Shown here: in pieces, positions 1-11,734 of the stretch | Layout of the letters: the number at the start of each line of letters is the position of its first letter | How positions within the stretch are numbered: position 1 is the first letter of the stretch | From: Raphanus sativus | Taxonomy: Eukaryota; Streptophyta; Magnoliopsida; Brassicales; Brassicaceae | Direction of reading: 5' to 3' | Length of the DNA stretch: 64,000 bases | Assembly: GCF_000801105.2 (NCBI RefSeq) | Contig: NC_079517.1 | Coordinates: 9,362,001-9,426,000 of the forward strand | The notes under the pieces: model-generated | Seen by the model: the letters and a program-made list of their open reading frames with translations, nothing else | What the model was told of the DNA's origin: nothing | Databases searched by the model: none | Made by a program: the position numbers and the translations under genes

Positions 1-1749
1 CAATAGCAATAGTGTTGGTTCTTGTAAAGCATGTGGTAGCTTTGTTGATGTTCATGGTTCTAGTCCTGTAGCTGAAGAGATTGGAAAGAATGTTTCTGAA
101 TCACCGCCCTTTGAACGGGTTAAAAGAAATGTGTTTTGGAGAAATCAAGAACCATCTATGTCTGCCTCTGGTAAAGGCAGAGACTTCACAGATCCAATGG
201 AGAGGAAGGCAAGGTTTCCTCCAGTAGTAGCTCAACCTTACACCTTACAGAGCAAAAGAGGTTGTTGTTCTTCATCACCTGTGAATGCAATCAACTGTAA
301 AGACAAGGGATTTGTTGCTATGAATAGAGCTTTATTTAGCAGGAACTATCATCACACCAAGGCTAGATTTGAAAATTCTGATTTGCATCTGCATAGAAAA
401 TCTCACACTAGTGTTGAGGAGTCTTCTAATAGATCAGGCACTTCTGCACGGAAGAGAAGGCTAGCTTGTGTAAGTGGTCAAGGACAAGGGAGTAACTCCA
501 TGAGTCCAGTGTCAAGAGTATTAGATGGTGAAAGCTCTTGCGCTTGTAGTAATGAAACCACATTTTCTCCATTTAAACTTGGTTCCCCTCATAGAAGCTG
601 TAGAGGAACCAAAGAGAGAAAAGGTGTTCCAAGTCAGATGGGTGAAAGAAACCTAAGAACACCACTTGATGCTGGTACTGTGGGTTTGATTCAGCAAAAG
701 TTGAAAGAGTTTGATTCTCGAGAAGAAGAAGGTGAAGCCATAAGAGGAAGTGCATTGCCCACTAAACCGGCATCTTTGATTCTCAACGAGTTGCTATCTT
801 CAATAGCACAAGAGCATCCTTATGCAGAAACAGCTTGTAAGGTATGGTTATATAGTCTGAAAGAACCTTTTACACATTTTTAGTATTTCTCATCTTCTCT
901 TCATTCTTGCAGAGGAAAGGCAAAAGAGAGATGTGGAGTTCGATAGGAAATGCAAACAGCGACTACACTAGCCCTGGCTCTGTACTTGATGCATCTTTCT
1001 CCAACGAGAGTTGCTTTTCTAATAGCTTCGACAATGTCTCAGGTATCTAAGATTATTCAGACAGTTAAGAAAAACATCATTTCTTGTATCTGAAACCTTA
1101 AACTGTTGTTATGATATTTGTAGTTCCAGGACAGATGAGGATGCCTCTAGAGCCTATAGAACCGGATTGGGACGCTCTTGAAAACTCCGCAGCTTTGTTC
1201 AAGAACTCAATAAGTAGTGGTGACTATCAAGCGATCTTTAGTCTTATCAGCCACGTCTCTAACGTCCTGAGGTGTTTAAGCAACACAGGTCTCATATCAA
1301 CACGGCAGAGATTCACCAACGCAAGAGAAGTCATACTCCACACTGAACTCTCACTTGGTACTACTACTACACAAGACAACTACCTCATAGTACCAGAACT
1401 CTTCGACGAACTCATGATTTACTCAGCTCGTTCTGATAACCTTGTTAATCTCACTGGAATAACCGGAGTGTTCCTTGTCGATGCCATGATCGAACACTTG
1501 GAAGAAAGAAACATTTCCTGCGGATTAAAGTCTTCATCATCAAGTGCTGATGCTTCCGTGCTGATTCGTGGTGTTCTTGAGGAAGTTCCAAAGTGGGCAG
1601 CATTGGCTCGGATTGATATGGATGAAGTTATAGACAATGATATGGAGAAATGGATGGATCTTGAAACCCATTCGTTAGGAGTTGGATCAGAGATAGCTTA
1701 TGAGATACTTTGCTGTTTAATCGGAGAGTTAGCAATGGATCTCTTTTAG
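1..1749 (+). CDS. TRM/DUF4378 family protein, 3' part (5' end outside window)
   Basis: The 3' portion of a gene that enters from the left edge; the frame is open from base 2. Exons fit as <1-841, 913-1042 and 1124-1749, all with GT/AG borders and compatible phases (0, then 1). The first part is Ser/Arg-rich and low complexity. The last exon is acidic and folds like a DUF4378 C-terminal domain, with a WDALENSAALF segment, a PELFDELMIY segment and the tail YEILCCLIGELAMDLF. Proteins of this family (TON1-recruiting motif, or LONGIFOLIA-like) link cortical microtubules to the TON1-PP2A complex and influence cell shape and division plane; that role is family knowledge. The gene order suggests the counterpart of At1g67040 (TRM22), from memory. 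The next gene converges on it, with about 240 bases between the stop codons. Confidence 0.8.
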
Positions 1750-1989
1750 TACCAAACCAAAATAATGTTTTTTTTTTTGTCAAAACTAGCATTTGTCTGA
1801 TTTAACGATATGAAATCTAATTAGCTTTTCTGATAACTACGCAAGCTTTTAAGTTCTATCACACATCTATCAATCACCAAAACCAAACTCAAGATAGAAA
1901 AAAAAAATAACAACAATCTTTTATCAACCAAAACCTAAAAAGAATCAAATACTAGAGAAAACACACATTCGAATTGTGTGACAAATGTA

Positions 1990-2697
1990 TCAGTAGATTT
2001 GTCTGTAACCTAGAATAGTCCGACCACCACCACCACCACCTATCGATTTCCGACCACCACCGCCTATTGATTTCCTTCCTCCACCGCCGCCGCCGCCGCC
2101 ATTAATACCAGAAGCAGCAGCCATTGATACTTTCTTCAGATCTTCGACGGTGGCGTAGCTCTTACGCACCATCATCCTCTTCTTATCTCCACCACTCACG
2201 CTTCCTCTAGCGGAAGAAGCCGATCCGAAAACGGCGCCGTTTCTGCTCTTACACGGAGGCGTTGCGAGATCCGCTCTCCGCGGAAGCAAATTCGAGTTAG
2301 CAGGGCGGCGATTCTCCTTACGGATCATGGCGGAGAAGTCAGGAACAGACTGAGCCAACGAACACGACGAGGAGGACGAAGACAGTCTCCTCGAATTAGG
2401 GTTGTATTTGAACCCGAATCTCGTCTTCTTCTCCGGAGATGAAACCCTAATTTCATGCTTCTTGGCTCCGCCGAAGAACCTCTCTTCTTCTTCCTTAAGT
2501 ATGGTCTCGTACTCTCGCTTCAGTCGAAGCTTTGATTCGCGTAACGTAGCGTATTCTCCGTATCTGGGACCTCTCACGAGCCCGAAGAGATTGTTGTGGT
2601 GGTTATCGGAGTACTGAGAAAGTAGGAGAGACATGGGGTTATCGACGGGGAATAACAGAGGTTCCATCATGCTTGGGTTTGAAATCGTATCCTCCAT
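1990..2697 (-). CDS. Small basic, Ser- and Gly-rich protein of unknown function
   Basis: A single-exon frame of 235 residues starting with MEDTISNPSMMEPLLFPVD. I know no catalytic domain in it. Visible features: a Leu-rich N-terminus (LSLLLSQYSD-like), a charged helix near residues 50-75 (ESKLRLKREYETILKEEEER), Ser-rich and Arg-rich stretches, and a Gly-rich tail with two RKSIGGGG units separated by Gly runs. The tail is encoded by CCACCACCACC-type repeats at 2020-2100, so its length probably varies between strains. Gene order suggests the counterpart of At1g67035, an uncharacterised Arabidopsis gene (recall, not a search). The first Met is taken because the match to plant gene structure is good and the sequence upstream (2698-2940) is low complexity. 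No signal peptide or membrane segment is seen. Confidence 0.65.
   Translation of the reverse strand: MEDTISNPSMMEPLLFPVDNPMSLLLSQYSDNHHNNLFGLVRGPRYGEYATLRESKLRLKREYETILKEEEERFFGGAKKHEIRVSSPEKKTRFGFKYNPNSRRLSSSSSSCSLAQSVPDFSAMIRKENRRPANSNLLPRRADLATPPCKSRNGAVFGSASSARGSVSGGDKKRMMVRKSYATVEDLKKVSMAAASGINGGGGGGGGRKSIGGGGRKSIGGGGGGRTILGYRQIY
2040..2102. repeat. CCA/CCG trinucleotide-rich tract in the Gly-rich tail
   Basis: Short runs of CCACCACC and CCGCCGCCGCC on the plus strand encode Gly runs on the minus strand. The interspersed RKSIGGGG units make two imperfect copies about 40 bases apart. Confidence 0.7.
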
Positions 2698-3087
2698 TAC
2701 TTTATGCCGATCAGTATCTCAGATTGTTTTTGCACGGTCTGTTTTGTTTTGTCTTCTTCCTCGCAAAGGACTTTTTTTAAAGATTCAGTGGATTTTTGTT
2801 CGTAACGGTCTGATTGAGAAAGAAGAGAGCCTCCCTTTGAACGAACACTTTGATGTATGGACGCTTTTACCCTTTCCTTTTCTTTTACTTGTGTAACGGC
2901 TTTATTTTTGTGTGGGGGCCAAAAAGATCCTTTGATCAAACAGTCATTAATTCGTAAAAGAATTATATAATTACGGACACCCCTATGAGACTGGGCTTAT
3001 ATATCTTCAAGGCCCAGTGAACTTTTCCTTGAGTTTTGAGTTAACTATCATGGCTTCATTGTCGTATGGTTATTTTTCCAAGAATAA

Positions 3088-4491
3088 TCTACTTTATTAA
3101 AACAGAATTACACATATGGATTAACCCTACAAGTTGCACAGTATTTACGCCTAAATGCCACTGAGAATTAAATTAAACTACCTAATTTAATGCTTGTCTT
3201 TTCCTGTTGAGTTAATGTGTTGTCCTAATATAAATTAAGTTACCTATTTTAATGTTGTCTTTTCAGTTGAGTTAATGTGTTATCCTAATATAAAATTTAA
3301 TTTTCTTTTTCTATTAAATCAATTTTGAAATTATTTAAAATTTTATTAATGTTGTCTTTTCAATTTAATAAATACATTTCCTAATTCTAAATTTACCACA
3401 TTTAATGATAATAAAAATCGCATATGATATGGTAGGAGATCACTATCTTTTAATATTCGAACCAAAACAATTTTTATGTTAAGTTTAAGTTTTTGCCATA
3501 CGTTATTTAAATTTATTTGTTATATAAATTTTACTTTTACATTTTAAGAATTTTAATTTTTTTTAAACAATTCAAATGAGTTATCTGAACCAAAACATGA
3601 ACCGAAATTATAAATACCGAATGAGGCTAAAACCTTTCACCCCAAAAATCTAAAACCCAAAGAGACCTGAATCAAATCCGAATGAATATCCGAACGCCCA
3701 TCTCTACTACAAGATATAGAAACTGAATCACTTTATTTATTTTCAAAAAATTATTTTCCATTGATTTTCTCATTAGTCTACAGTAATTATGAAAACTAAT
3801 TGTCAAAATTCAATCTGAAAATTATTGAACACGTAAGCCCATTTATAATGAATTAGCAGTTAGATCAAATATATATTATATTACATTTCATTTTCTTACA
3901 AATTATAATCTTAATTTTTATATGTCACAAATTGGTTAAAAGTCTAACAATTATTTATTCTTACAAATTTTATAAGTAACGTATCATGTTTAATAGCATA
4001 CTAACCATATTGTGTATTTTCATACTTATCATTTAAAAACTTTGTTTGTTATATATCTTACACATACATCTAATCATATAAATGTTAGATTTGTTTAGGT
4101 GATCTCCAGTGTCGGTGATACATTTTACGTTAAACGCAAAAATATAAAATTACTTAATTTAATATGATTACATTTACAAATATAACATTTAGTACACCCA
4201 AATTAAGATTTAAAACTAAATACCGAGTGTGATTATTTTTAACAAATTTATATTAATATAAATTCCAAATATTTGGAATTCGAAAGCATTATGACCCACA
4301 CCTATACTATTTTAATTAGGATAACTGAATTTATATAAGAATATTTTATTAAAATTTTAATTTTTGTTATAACTGCAAAAATTAGTTTTCGATATAAATT
4401 TATTATCAAATATTACAAATACATCATTTAATAAAAAAAAAACTAAAAACAGAAAATAAATATCCGTGCGGTCGCACGGGTCAAAATCTAG
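3088..4491 (+). mobile_element. Non-autonomous Helitron, both ends visible
   Basis: The 5' end reads TCTACTTTATTAAAACAG and follows an A at 3087. The 3' end is CTAG at 4488-4491, followed by T, so the insertion sits between A and T as expected for Helitrons. A 7-bp stem (4464-4470 with 4473-4479, GT loop) ends 8 bases before CTAG. About 1.4 kb, AT-rich, with no Rep/helicase frame. Its last 250 bases resemble those of the element at 6055-6959 (shared TTATGACCCA and TTTTAATTAGGA segments), so both belong to one family. The inside also carries a 'CCGAATGAATATCCGAAC' repeat at about 3580-3720, which recurs near 46.35-46.48 kb. Confidence 0.8.
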
Positions 4492-4644
4492 TTAGGATTC
4501 AAACACACGAACACAACCTTAACTAACCACATTACCAGGTCATCGACAATTTTCCGCCTATCGAAAACAAAAAAAAAAATTTACCGGTTAGCTAGTGAAT
4601 TATAATCGTAAAACCAAACCGGTTGGTTAACACCGGTTTAATAT

Positions 4645-4790
4645 GGAGAACAGTCTTTCGTACTCGGATTATGACGACCAAAAATGACGTCAGCAATGGC
4701 GAGACCACCGGCTTGACCAGGAAACCCGACCCACATGATGCTGGTGATCTTCTCATTTTCTATTTTGGGTATTGTTTCGAAAACAGCTTT
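4645..4790 (-). pseudogene. Fragment of a GH3 beta-xylosidase (XYL4/BXL3-like)
   Basis: A short minus-strand stretch reads [16 protein letters not shown] followed by [14 protein letters not shown], which is the signature near the start of the C-terminal domain of plant family-3 glycosyl hydrolases acting on xylan or arabinan in the cell wall. After HNPS the frame runs into unrelated residues and a stop, and nothing upstream continues the protein, so this is an isolated piece of one exon. It lies 150 bases to the right of a Helitron 3' end. The match to the XYL4/BXL3 group is from memory. Confidence 0.6.
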
Positions 4791-4830
4791 GAGGCTTTCA
4801 TAATTTGACATTAGCATACATTTCAGCAAC

Positions 4831-6054
4831 TCTGTTCAATTGAGAATACGTCTGACTCGTAATATGTTGGCGGCAAATCTTCTTTGGACGTAAATTCAAA
4901 AAAAAACTAAAGTAAATACAAATTATCAAAAAAGAACAAAGAATTTTTAGTTAGCTGTCATGTCTTTTTCTCATACGCAAAGTGAGAAAGATATTTTGCT
5001 TCTATGAAAAATAAAAGTACATTTTATAAAGGTTATAAACGAGTTGTTAGCGGGATAATCTTATTTTGTAGTATAATAACAGTTTTATTGAACACCTCTG
5101 GGATGAAAATTTCATGATTTGTTGTACACACGGCCTTTCAAAACAGTCCACATCGAATCTCCTGATCAAATCAACGAAATGGGATACAAAAATCGTTCGT
5201 AATGTGTGGCCTTTCAAATTATACAAATTATCAAAGCAGTCCACATCATCGGATACAAAAACTGCACAAAACCATCATCCATTACGAACTATTTATTGAA
5301 TTACGGAAAGAGATCAAATCTTAATTCTATGAATTATTCTAATTTTTACGATTTCTTAAAAATGTTTTATACCTCTATATCATCGTCTTTGACTGCTTTT
5401 GTTTAGTGATTTTTAATCAGGTTCAGGTTCAGATTTTTTGGCTTAATTCTGTTAGAATAAGATTCATTCGGTTCAATTTGTCCTTGTTCGATTGTTTCGG
5501 TGAAGATTTAACACTTTTGTTTAAAAGAAATTATGCAATCTGAGTGAGAAGAAGAAGAGAAAGAAGGAAGCAATCATAGTATTCAAGTTTTTTTTTTCAA
5601 TGTGTTAATTTAATTTAAAAACCAAACTTAATACAAAAACAAAACGTTCATCATATCAGATCCTAATGTTCAAGTTGTACTTCAAGATGTATATTGACAG
5701 ACGAGTCATTTTCTGCCCTGGAGACTGGACCAATTACGAGTCTGTTCAATTCGGTTAGGATCAGAACCAATATTTTAAAACCGGATCGTTAACCGAATTG
5801 AAAAAGTTTTGGGTCATATGACCAGGTTCAATAAGAATAAAAATATAATTAAATGTTTTGTTAATTACCTATACTAAATTTTACAAACACAATTATATGT
5901 ATTAATTATGAAATAAAATTTAAGTACAAACCAAATGAAAATCAAATATAAAACTAATATCTTGATTTCAAATATAAAATCAATATTAATTTATCACCAT
6001 GAGTTATGAAAATTAAATTGAATATCATAAAAATAAATAAATTTTGATTTGTTA
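4831..6054. other. Intergenic, no gene recognised
   Basis: AT-rich sequence. Two related short segments (GATACAAAAAxyG near 5180 and 5250) hint at an old local duplication. No convincing coding frame, RNA gene or intact transposon is seen. Confidence 0.5.
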
Positions 6055-6564
6055 TCTATCTTATTAAAGTAGAAGTACTTTAAGCTTTTGTTTGGTAACA
6101 TGTATAGTAGTTTTTTTAACAATTAAATTTTGTTTGGTAACAAAGATAGTAGATAATTTTGTCTTTTCCTTATTTAAATGATAGACTTAAGTATTTAATG
6201 TCTTTTCCTAATTTAAATAATAGATTTTTTAATAGAATGAATCTTAACCAAAATAAATTTCCTAATAGATTTTTTGTTAACATTTAATAGTTTTCAATAT
6301 TTATTAATAAAAATAATAAAATAAAAATCACACATCAAAATCAATTTATATATCATATAGATAAAATATAAAATATTTTATTTATAAATTGTTAGTATAA
6401 CACTTTTATAATATAAGTCCAATTAGTTATAAATATTAGATTTTATATGATACACTGTGATATAATAGACGATTAAAATCACATAATATAATTATTTAAA
6501 GTAATATATATAAATTTTTTGTTTTAAAATGTTATACCAACAATTATGTAATACATATTAATTT

Positions 6565-6605
<41 letters not shown>

Positions 6606-6959
6606 CGGTCACGGGTAAAACTATAGACATAAATAAAAATGGCGTAAGATTTTTTTTAACAAATTTATTTTAATTTCAAATATGTTTATATATTTTATGT
6701 ATTTATAAATTATTTTATTTGTTATTAAGAATGCTAAGATTTTGGAATTGGAAAAAATTATGACCCATCTCTATATCATTTTAATTAGGAATTTAAAATT
6801 TATATCAGAATATTTTTTAAAACTTTTAATTTTTATTATAACTACAAATATTAATTTTCAATCTAAATTTATGTTTAAATATTACAAATATATCATTTAT
6901 AAATAAAAAACTAAAAACATAAAATAAATACCCGCCCGGTTGGGCGGGTCAAGATCTAG
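6055..6959 (+). mobile_element. Non-autonomous Helitron, both ends visible
   Basis: The 5' end reads TCTATCTTATTAAAGTAG after an A at 6054. The 3' end is CTAG at 6956-6959, followed by T. A perfect 7-bp GC stem (6931-6937 with 6942-6948, GGTT loop) lies just before the end. 905 bp, no coding capacity. It contains a dinucleotide microsatellite at about 6565-6605. Confidence 0.85.
6565..6605. repeat. (AC)n(AT)n microsatellite
   Basis: About 12 AC units followed directly by about 8 AT units, inside the Helitron at 6055-6959. Likely to vary in length. Confidence 0.9.
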
Positions 6960-7421
6960 TAGTTTAATTACAAATAAACCCAGTTTTTATCTCGATCAGG
7001 ATATGTTGGCTTAACCTTCTCCGACCACCAGTCCAGGTTAAATAAAATGATCCAAACCAAAAGAGCATACACATAGATCACATTCTGTGTGGAACCTAAC
7101 ACATTCGTGAAGAGTGATTAAATCACTATATGAAGTAAAATTCCTTTGCAAAACAACCTCAATCTGAAATTCGAAATCGACTTGGTGACAATATATTCCT
7201 ATATACATACGGAGGACTAAGAATTGAACTAAAATTGGCAGAATTATAAGACATTCACATAGCATTTTTACAAGATGAATAAAAAAGTGAAAGCAAACGC
7301 ATACAGAGAACACGCGAGTTGGTAAAGTCCAGGAAAAAAATTCACCACAGAAAATTTACTCTATAAAATTCAAATCCGAGTAGTATATCACAGATTTTAA
7401 TTGGGCCAAGTTAAAAATCAG

Positions 7422-7988
7422 TCATGGCCCAAGACTTAAATGGAGATTAAGGCCGATACCATTATCTAACTTGACTTCGCTAATACGATCGTTCTCTCCG
7501 GTAAACCTCCTCATCTCCGGCAAAGATCCACCGTGAGCCCTAACTTCTCCGGCCATAGTCTCCATCCCACCGCCGTAAACCCCCCTTCTTTCGGATCCAC
7601 CGTAAAAATACATGGGGCCAACGGCCTTTTGTGAGGACACGTGCTCACCATAGAGCCACTTAGAAGTCGAGGAAGGAGAGAGCATCATATGCGGAGGCGC
7701 GAAGGCGGAGAGAAGCGGATTCATGTGAGGGTGATAGTTGTTGTGACGTGGCATACCACGAGAGGCTAGCATCTGTGCACGTTTAAGAAGCTGACGCTCT
7801 TTCTTGTGAGCGTTTTGGTGACCACCAAGAGCTTGAGAATTCGCAAACTCCCTGCAACAGTATTGACACTCGTACTTCCGTGATTCGGGTTCAGGTCCGG
7901 ATCTTGGTTCGGGCGATTGATCTGGATCCGAGGTTGTTTCAAGAAGGTTTATGCCAAAGAGTTTCAAAGAGGATGCATCTGTCGCCAT
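7422..7988 (-). CDS. ZFP6: Single C2H2 zinc finger transcription factor, ZFP6 type
   Basis: Intron-less, 188 residues, usual for this plant family. One zinc finger of the plant QALGGH class uses C41, C44, H57 and H61, with QALGGH at 52-57. The C-terminus ends in LNLHLSL (180-186), an EAR-type LxLxL repression motif. The conserved N-terminal box [10 protein letters not shown] is at 8-17. A nuclear regulator; in Arabidopsis, ZFP6 integrates gibberellin and cytokinin signals upstream of other zinc fingers to start trichomes (family knowledge). The start is supported by the match with the family N-terminus and by a TATA-like box about 125 bases upstream. The strand and position relative to the TRM gene match Arabidopsis, as I recall it. 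Confidence 0.92.
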   Translation of the reverse strand: MATDASSLKLFGINLLETTSDPDQSPEPRSGPEPESRKYECQYCCREFANSQALGGHQNAHKKERQLLKRAQMLASRGMPRHNNYHPHMNPLLSAFAPPHMMLSPSSTSKWLYGEHVSSQKAVGPMYFYGGSERRGVYGGGMETMAGEVRAHGGSLPEMRRFTGENDRISEVKLDNGIGLNLHLSLGP

Positions 7989-8108
7989 ATTTGTATGTAC
8001 AGCTAAAAAGAGGGGGAGACAAAGAGAGAGGGAGGTTTACAAGTCTTTTTGTAAATGGAAAGAGGAGAATAAAGACTCAAATGGGATCAACCCCTGAGTT
8101 TGCATGTG

Positions 8109-8120
8109 CATATATTTATA
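8109..8120 (-). promoter_or_regulatory. TATA-like box of the ZFP6 gene
   Basis: TATAAATATA on the minus strand, about 125 bases before the ATG, preceded by GCATGTGCAT. A spacing of roughly 30 bases would place the transcript start near 8080. Confidence 0.55.
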
Positions 8121-8812
8121 ATTAAGATTTAATTAATTTTTATTTTAATAAGAGTTGAAATAATTATGGAGTCTAGGTTGGTCCACTCACTTTGTTATGC
8201 AGTGCTTATGGCATGTTTCCAAATATTTTACAATCGTTTTTAATTGGTTTGATGCTCTATTTTCCATCTTCTATGCTTTGATACATACACGTATAAATGA
8301 TTAAACGTGTGTATCTATCACATATGTCATACGATATGTGTAAAATACACACATAACAATAATATAAAGACTTTGTAGGTCTACATACCTCGTAAAGCAT
8401 TGGTTTTATATACTTTTAAGCATATTCCTAATCTTATCATTTTCAACTATGTCACGGGTTTGAACCGTTCAATAATTCAATTAGTTGATTGGACATAAAG
8501 GAAATTTGGTTTACTATTTGTTTTCTTAACATTGTTGAAATAATTACAAGATAACAAATTTATTGAATAGATCTTTGATCTGCCTTCTTAATATATTGAT
8601 CTATGCATTATGTATGATTAATCAGGTTATAATTGAGGTCCCACCAAAAATACTTTAATGTCAATAGATTAACATCAAGTATAAAGTGTTGGCGTGATTG
8701 ACGTTGAAATTAAGTATTTGTTTAGACATGGCAAGATCTTCCCGAATCTTACTAACTACAACCCTGATTTGATCATTAATTTTTTTAATGCTATGTTTAC
8801 TTTATAAGTTTA
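8121..8812. other. ZFP6 upstream region, no gene seen
   Basis: AT-rich. No coding frame or repeat with clear ends is seen. Probably holds the ZFP6 promoter, but I cannot point to specific binding sites. Confidence 0.5.
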
Positions 8813-9230
8813 CTAGGGTCGGCCCACCCTTCGGGCGGGATGTAATATTTAAAAATTTTCAAAATAGTTATGACTTGTGTTATATAAAATTATATATATT
8901 AGTTAGGTTTTTACATGTTTTGGTAAATTTCATACAAAATTTAATAATGATGTCGCCATTAATCCGGGATTTTTATAACTATAACATAAGAGTTGTTTGT
9001 GCAGGAAATGTAAAAATTGAAAACAGAGTGCAGAGTGTCAAAATAATACTGATGGTAGTATTGGGAACGATGTTTGTTGATGAAATTTTTTTTTGTTTTA
9101 ATTCATTTACTGTATCTAGATATAATTTATATAGTTTGTATATGTATTTTCATATGCTCGTTAGTTACCATTGATTTGTATCTATTTACATTATAATATT
9201 CTCAAATTGTATATTCGTTTTAGGAAAAGT
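8813..9230 (-). mobile_element. Helitron 3' end on the minus strand (5' end not found)
   Basis: CTAG at 8813-8816 is followed by a GC hairpin (8823-8829 with 8833-8839, TTC loop, one A-C mismatch), so on the minus strand it is the usual hairpin plus CTAG terminus. The right-hand limit is a guess because I cannot find the TC start. Confidence 0.5.
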
Positions 9231-10016
9231 TTAACTTATTTTTGTCATCAGAAAGGTTTAACTGATGTTAAACCAGTTTGGTTAATCCAATTCCATGGCT
9301 TGCGGTAATAGTACACGATCACACGGTTAACAATGAAAAATCTTTATATTACAGGCACCTCTCAGGTTTAAGTGTTTAATCAACGTTGGTTATTAAAAAA
9401 TACAAATACTACCAGCATTTATATCTTCGTTTGGCTTCGGCGCTCGACTTAGAGTTCATCGCAAATTAAAAACGACATCTGTTGACAAAGCTACACTAAA
9501 TCATTATGCTGCAAAGGCACATGAAGAAAAAGAAGGTGCCCTCATGTTTCTTTCAGGTTTCATTCTACTGATCGAAAGTTCCTTCTCCCAATTGTTGGAT
9601 TTTATTGTTCTCTACATCCCCTCATGTACTTGAACCTGTAGAACAGTAACACAAATCGGTCTAAAGATATTAGGTATGGGCCGTATGGCTAAAGCTTAGT
9701 ACAAAAGTATTCTATTACTTTTCCTTTTGCAGCCAAGTGAATGACAGCCTGATGAATTTTTGTGAATTTCTTCAGTTGTTCACGCCATCTCCATCAGTAA
9801 AAAGATAAATCAAGGAAAAAACCAACAAATGTAGCAGAAAGATTCTTCTCACATCCAAACTCTGACTTGCTTTTTCGCTTCTTCTCCCATCCAACATATG
9901 GTTACTCACCTCCAACACCCATCTCTATAACAATCCAACCTTAAAGAGAAAGTTTCAAATGTTAATATACACTTTAATGATGATGAACAGTGAAGTTTGC
10001 TTTCGAGAAAAGAACC
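9231..10016. other. Intergenic, possible 3' remains of the phosphatase pseudogene
   Basis: Moderate GC content. A GT-AG compatible piece is visible at about 9920-9950 (minus) downstream of the phosphatase remnant, but its translation does not match the phosphatase family. No other gene is recognised. Confidence 0.35.
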
Positions 10017-10019
10017 TAC

Positions 10020-10710
10020 CGTTAAGCAAGTTGTGATACAGATTAAGGACTGATGAGCGCTGAACTTTTCTTAAACACCCCACCAACGGCTTGTCCTAAG
10101 CTGCAGTCATATTGAGTTCACCATAACCATCAAGGCATCAAACAATGTCTTTCAAATAACTAATCATATAAAAACCAACAAAAAGTTTTTTATATACAAA
10201 AACAATAACAGCTAAGAATAGAATATGAAAGGCAATAAGGAGTTGATGTCTGTTTCTTACCTCTGACGCTTTGTAACATATGAGAATCGGATGGTTTTTT
10301 ACATCTGCATATAAAAGAAAACATCTATTTTTAAGACATCCGAAACAGCATATAAAAGACGTGAGTGTTAGATTACTTACCAACTAAGGCTCTAGTTATA
10401 TCCAAATTTGTATCTTTTGGCATAGGAGCTGGAGGGTCCTGCAAATCATAAACGATCCAGTTAAATAACAATAACTCAAAGAGCCTAAGAATGGAAGCTG
10501 GAAACAAATAAGTTGACTGAAGGATAATAATCACAATACCGTTCGCATATAGTAATAAATCAGATCAGTATGACTTTATATCTCTAAAAACAAAGAACTA
10601 AAGAGAAAAAAAAATTAATAACAGTAGGAAAAATCTAACACATAATGATTGATACATAAAATAAAACAGTAAAGATCACTCACGTTAAGATCGACCATGA
10701 GCAGATCCAT
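10020..10710 (-). pseudogene. Broken atypical dual-specificity phosphatase (PFA-DSP3/5-like)
   Basis: Four exon pieces fit GT-AG borders on the minus strand: 10684-10710, 10381-10438, 10261-10304 and 10020-10095. Joined, they read MDLLMVDLN, then DPPAPMPKDTNLDITRALV, then DVKNHPILICYKASE, then DKPLVGCLRKVQ and onward. This follows the second half of the plant and fungal atypical phosphatases (PFA-DSP, SIW14-like, which remove phosphate from inositol pyrophosphates or proteins). The catalytic P-loop, expected HCxxGxxRTG, is gone: the cysteine position is Tyr and the Arg is absent. The N-terminal half of the family is missing, and the short MDLLMVDLN exon is unrelated. The transcription signals look intact (TATAAATA near 10793), so it could still be transcribed. 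Called a pseudogene; a catalytically dead protein is the alternative. Confidence 0.6.
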
Positions 10711-10779
10711 GTGATCAGAAAAATATGAATATGAGTGAGATGTGTAGAAGAGAGATGTAGATAGCGATTCGCAGGGAAG

Positions 10780-11050
10780 AGATTGCAGCATATTTATACA
10801 TGATCTTGCCGAGGAACAGCGCAAAAGATAATTTCGTAGTGGGATTGCGAATTAAGAAGTTTTAAGAAGAATAAAGCCAAACCACCGTTGCAGAAACTGG
10901 AACGTCGCCGATCTGAACGAAACGAAGAACACGAAGGCTTGTCTCCAAACCAATTAGGGTTTTATCGACACATGTGGTCGATGGGCCGCAAGAGGCGCGC
11001 GACATAGGCCCAACGTCAAGCCCGTAATTATGAGAATAACACATTAATGA
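10780..11050 (-). promoter_or_regulatory. Promoter-like region upstream of the phosphatase remnant
   Basis: Minus-strand TATAAATA near 10793. Further upstream are an AATTAGGGTTTTA telo-box-like element near 10955 and GGGCC site-II-like motifs at about 10983-11010, a combination common in plant housekeeping promoters. Confidence 0.4.
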
Positions 11051-11129
11051 AATGATGCGTTTCATACATGTCAAGCCAGGAGACTTCGAATTTGTGACCT
11101 GTCAGCTGACGTGTCAGCAGGAGAGAAAC

Positions 11130-11730
11130 ATCCTTTCTTTATAGTAATAGATATTGATAATCTGTGTAAGATTTAGCTTTTTAATGAAATTGGTCGTTCA
11201 AAAAAATTTATAACCACTGAAAACTATATAAAAATAGCTAATTAATTAACTAAGCCTCTACTTCCTTACCCCCTGAACTCATGCATGACCTTTGCTTTTA
11301 CTTGTCACCATCTTGTCTTCTTCACACTTTGCGAGTTTGTGTTTAGTTTGACAAATGAATTAGCCTAAATCACTATTTTACTTTACGCCTACAATACAAT
11401 TGATTGATTCATCTGAACTACCTTATTTTCCTTTTGTTTTCCTATCCTTTCATGTTTTTCCCCCTTTTTATAGCTGCAGCAAAATACCATCAGGATTTAA
11501 TCAGTTCTTACGCAACCACGTACAAACGCCATATTCAGTTAGACGCAGTTGACACACAAACTATAGAAACGGATATGTAATTATGCATTATGGAAAAAAA
11601 CCTATTTAAAAAAAAAAGAACTTAACATAAAGAGACATTTATGAGTTATTCTTACACACAAAGAAACTCTTGGCCAAGTGAGACACTTTAAATTAGAAAT
11701 AGCAGGAAAATTATATTTTTTTCTACTCTA
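11130..11730. other. Intergenic, no gene recognised
   Basis: AT-rich. No reading frame, hairpin or repeat with clear borders. Confidence 0.5.
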
Positions 11731-11734
11731 TTAG

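Noticed and set aside
7038..7313. A 91-codon minus frame downstream of ZFP6
   Set aside because: Composition is random and Cys/Phe-rich, with no start context and no similarity I recognise.
8788..9174. A 128-codon plus frame
   Set aside because: Lies within the Helitron end and is low complexity (Tyr, Phe, Asn); not gene-like.
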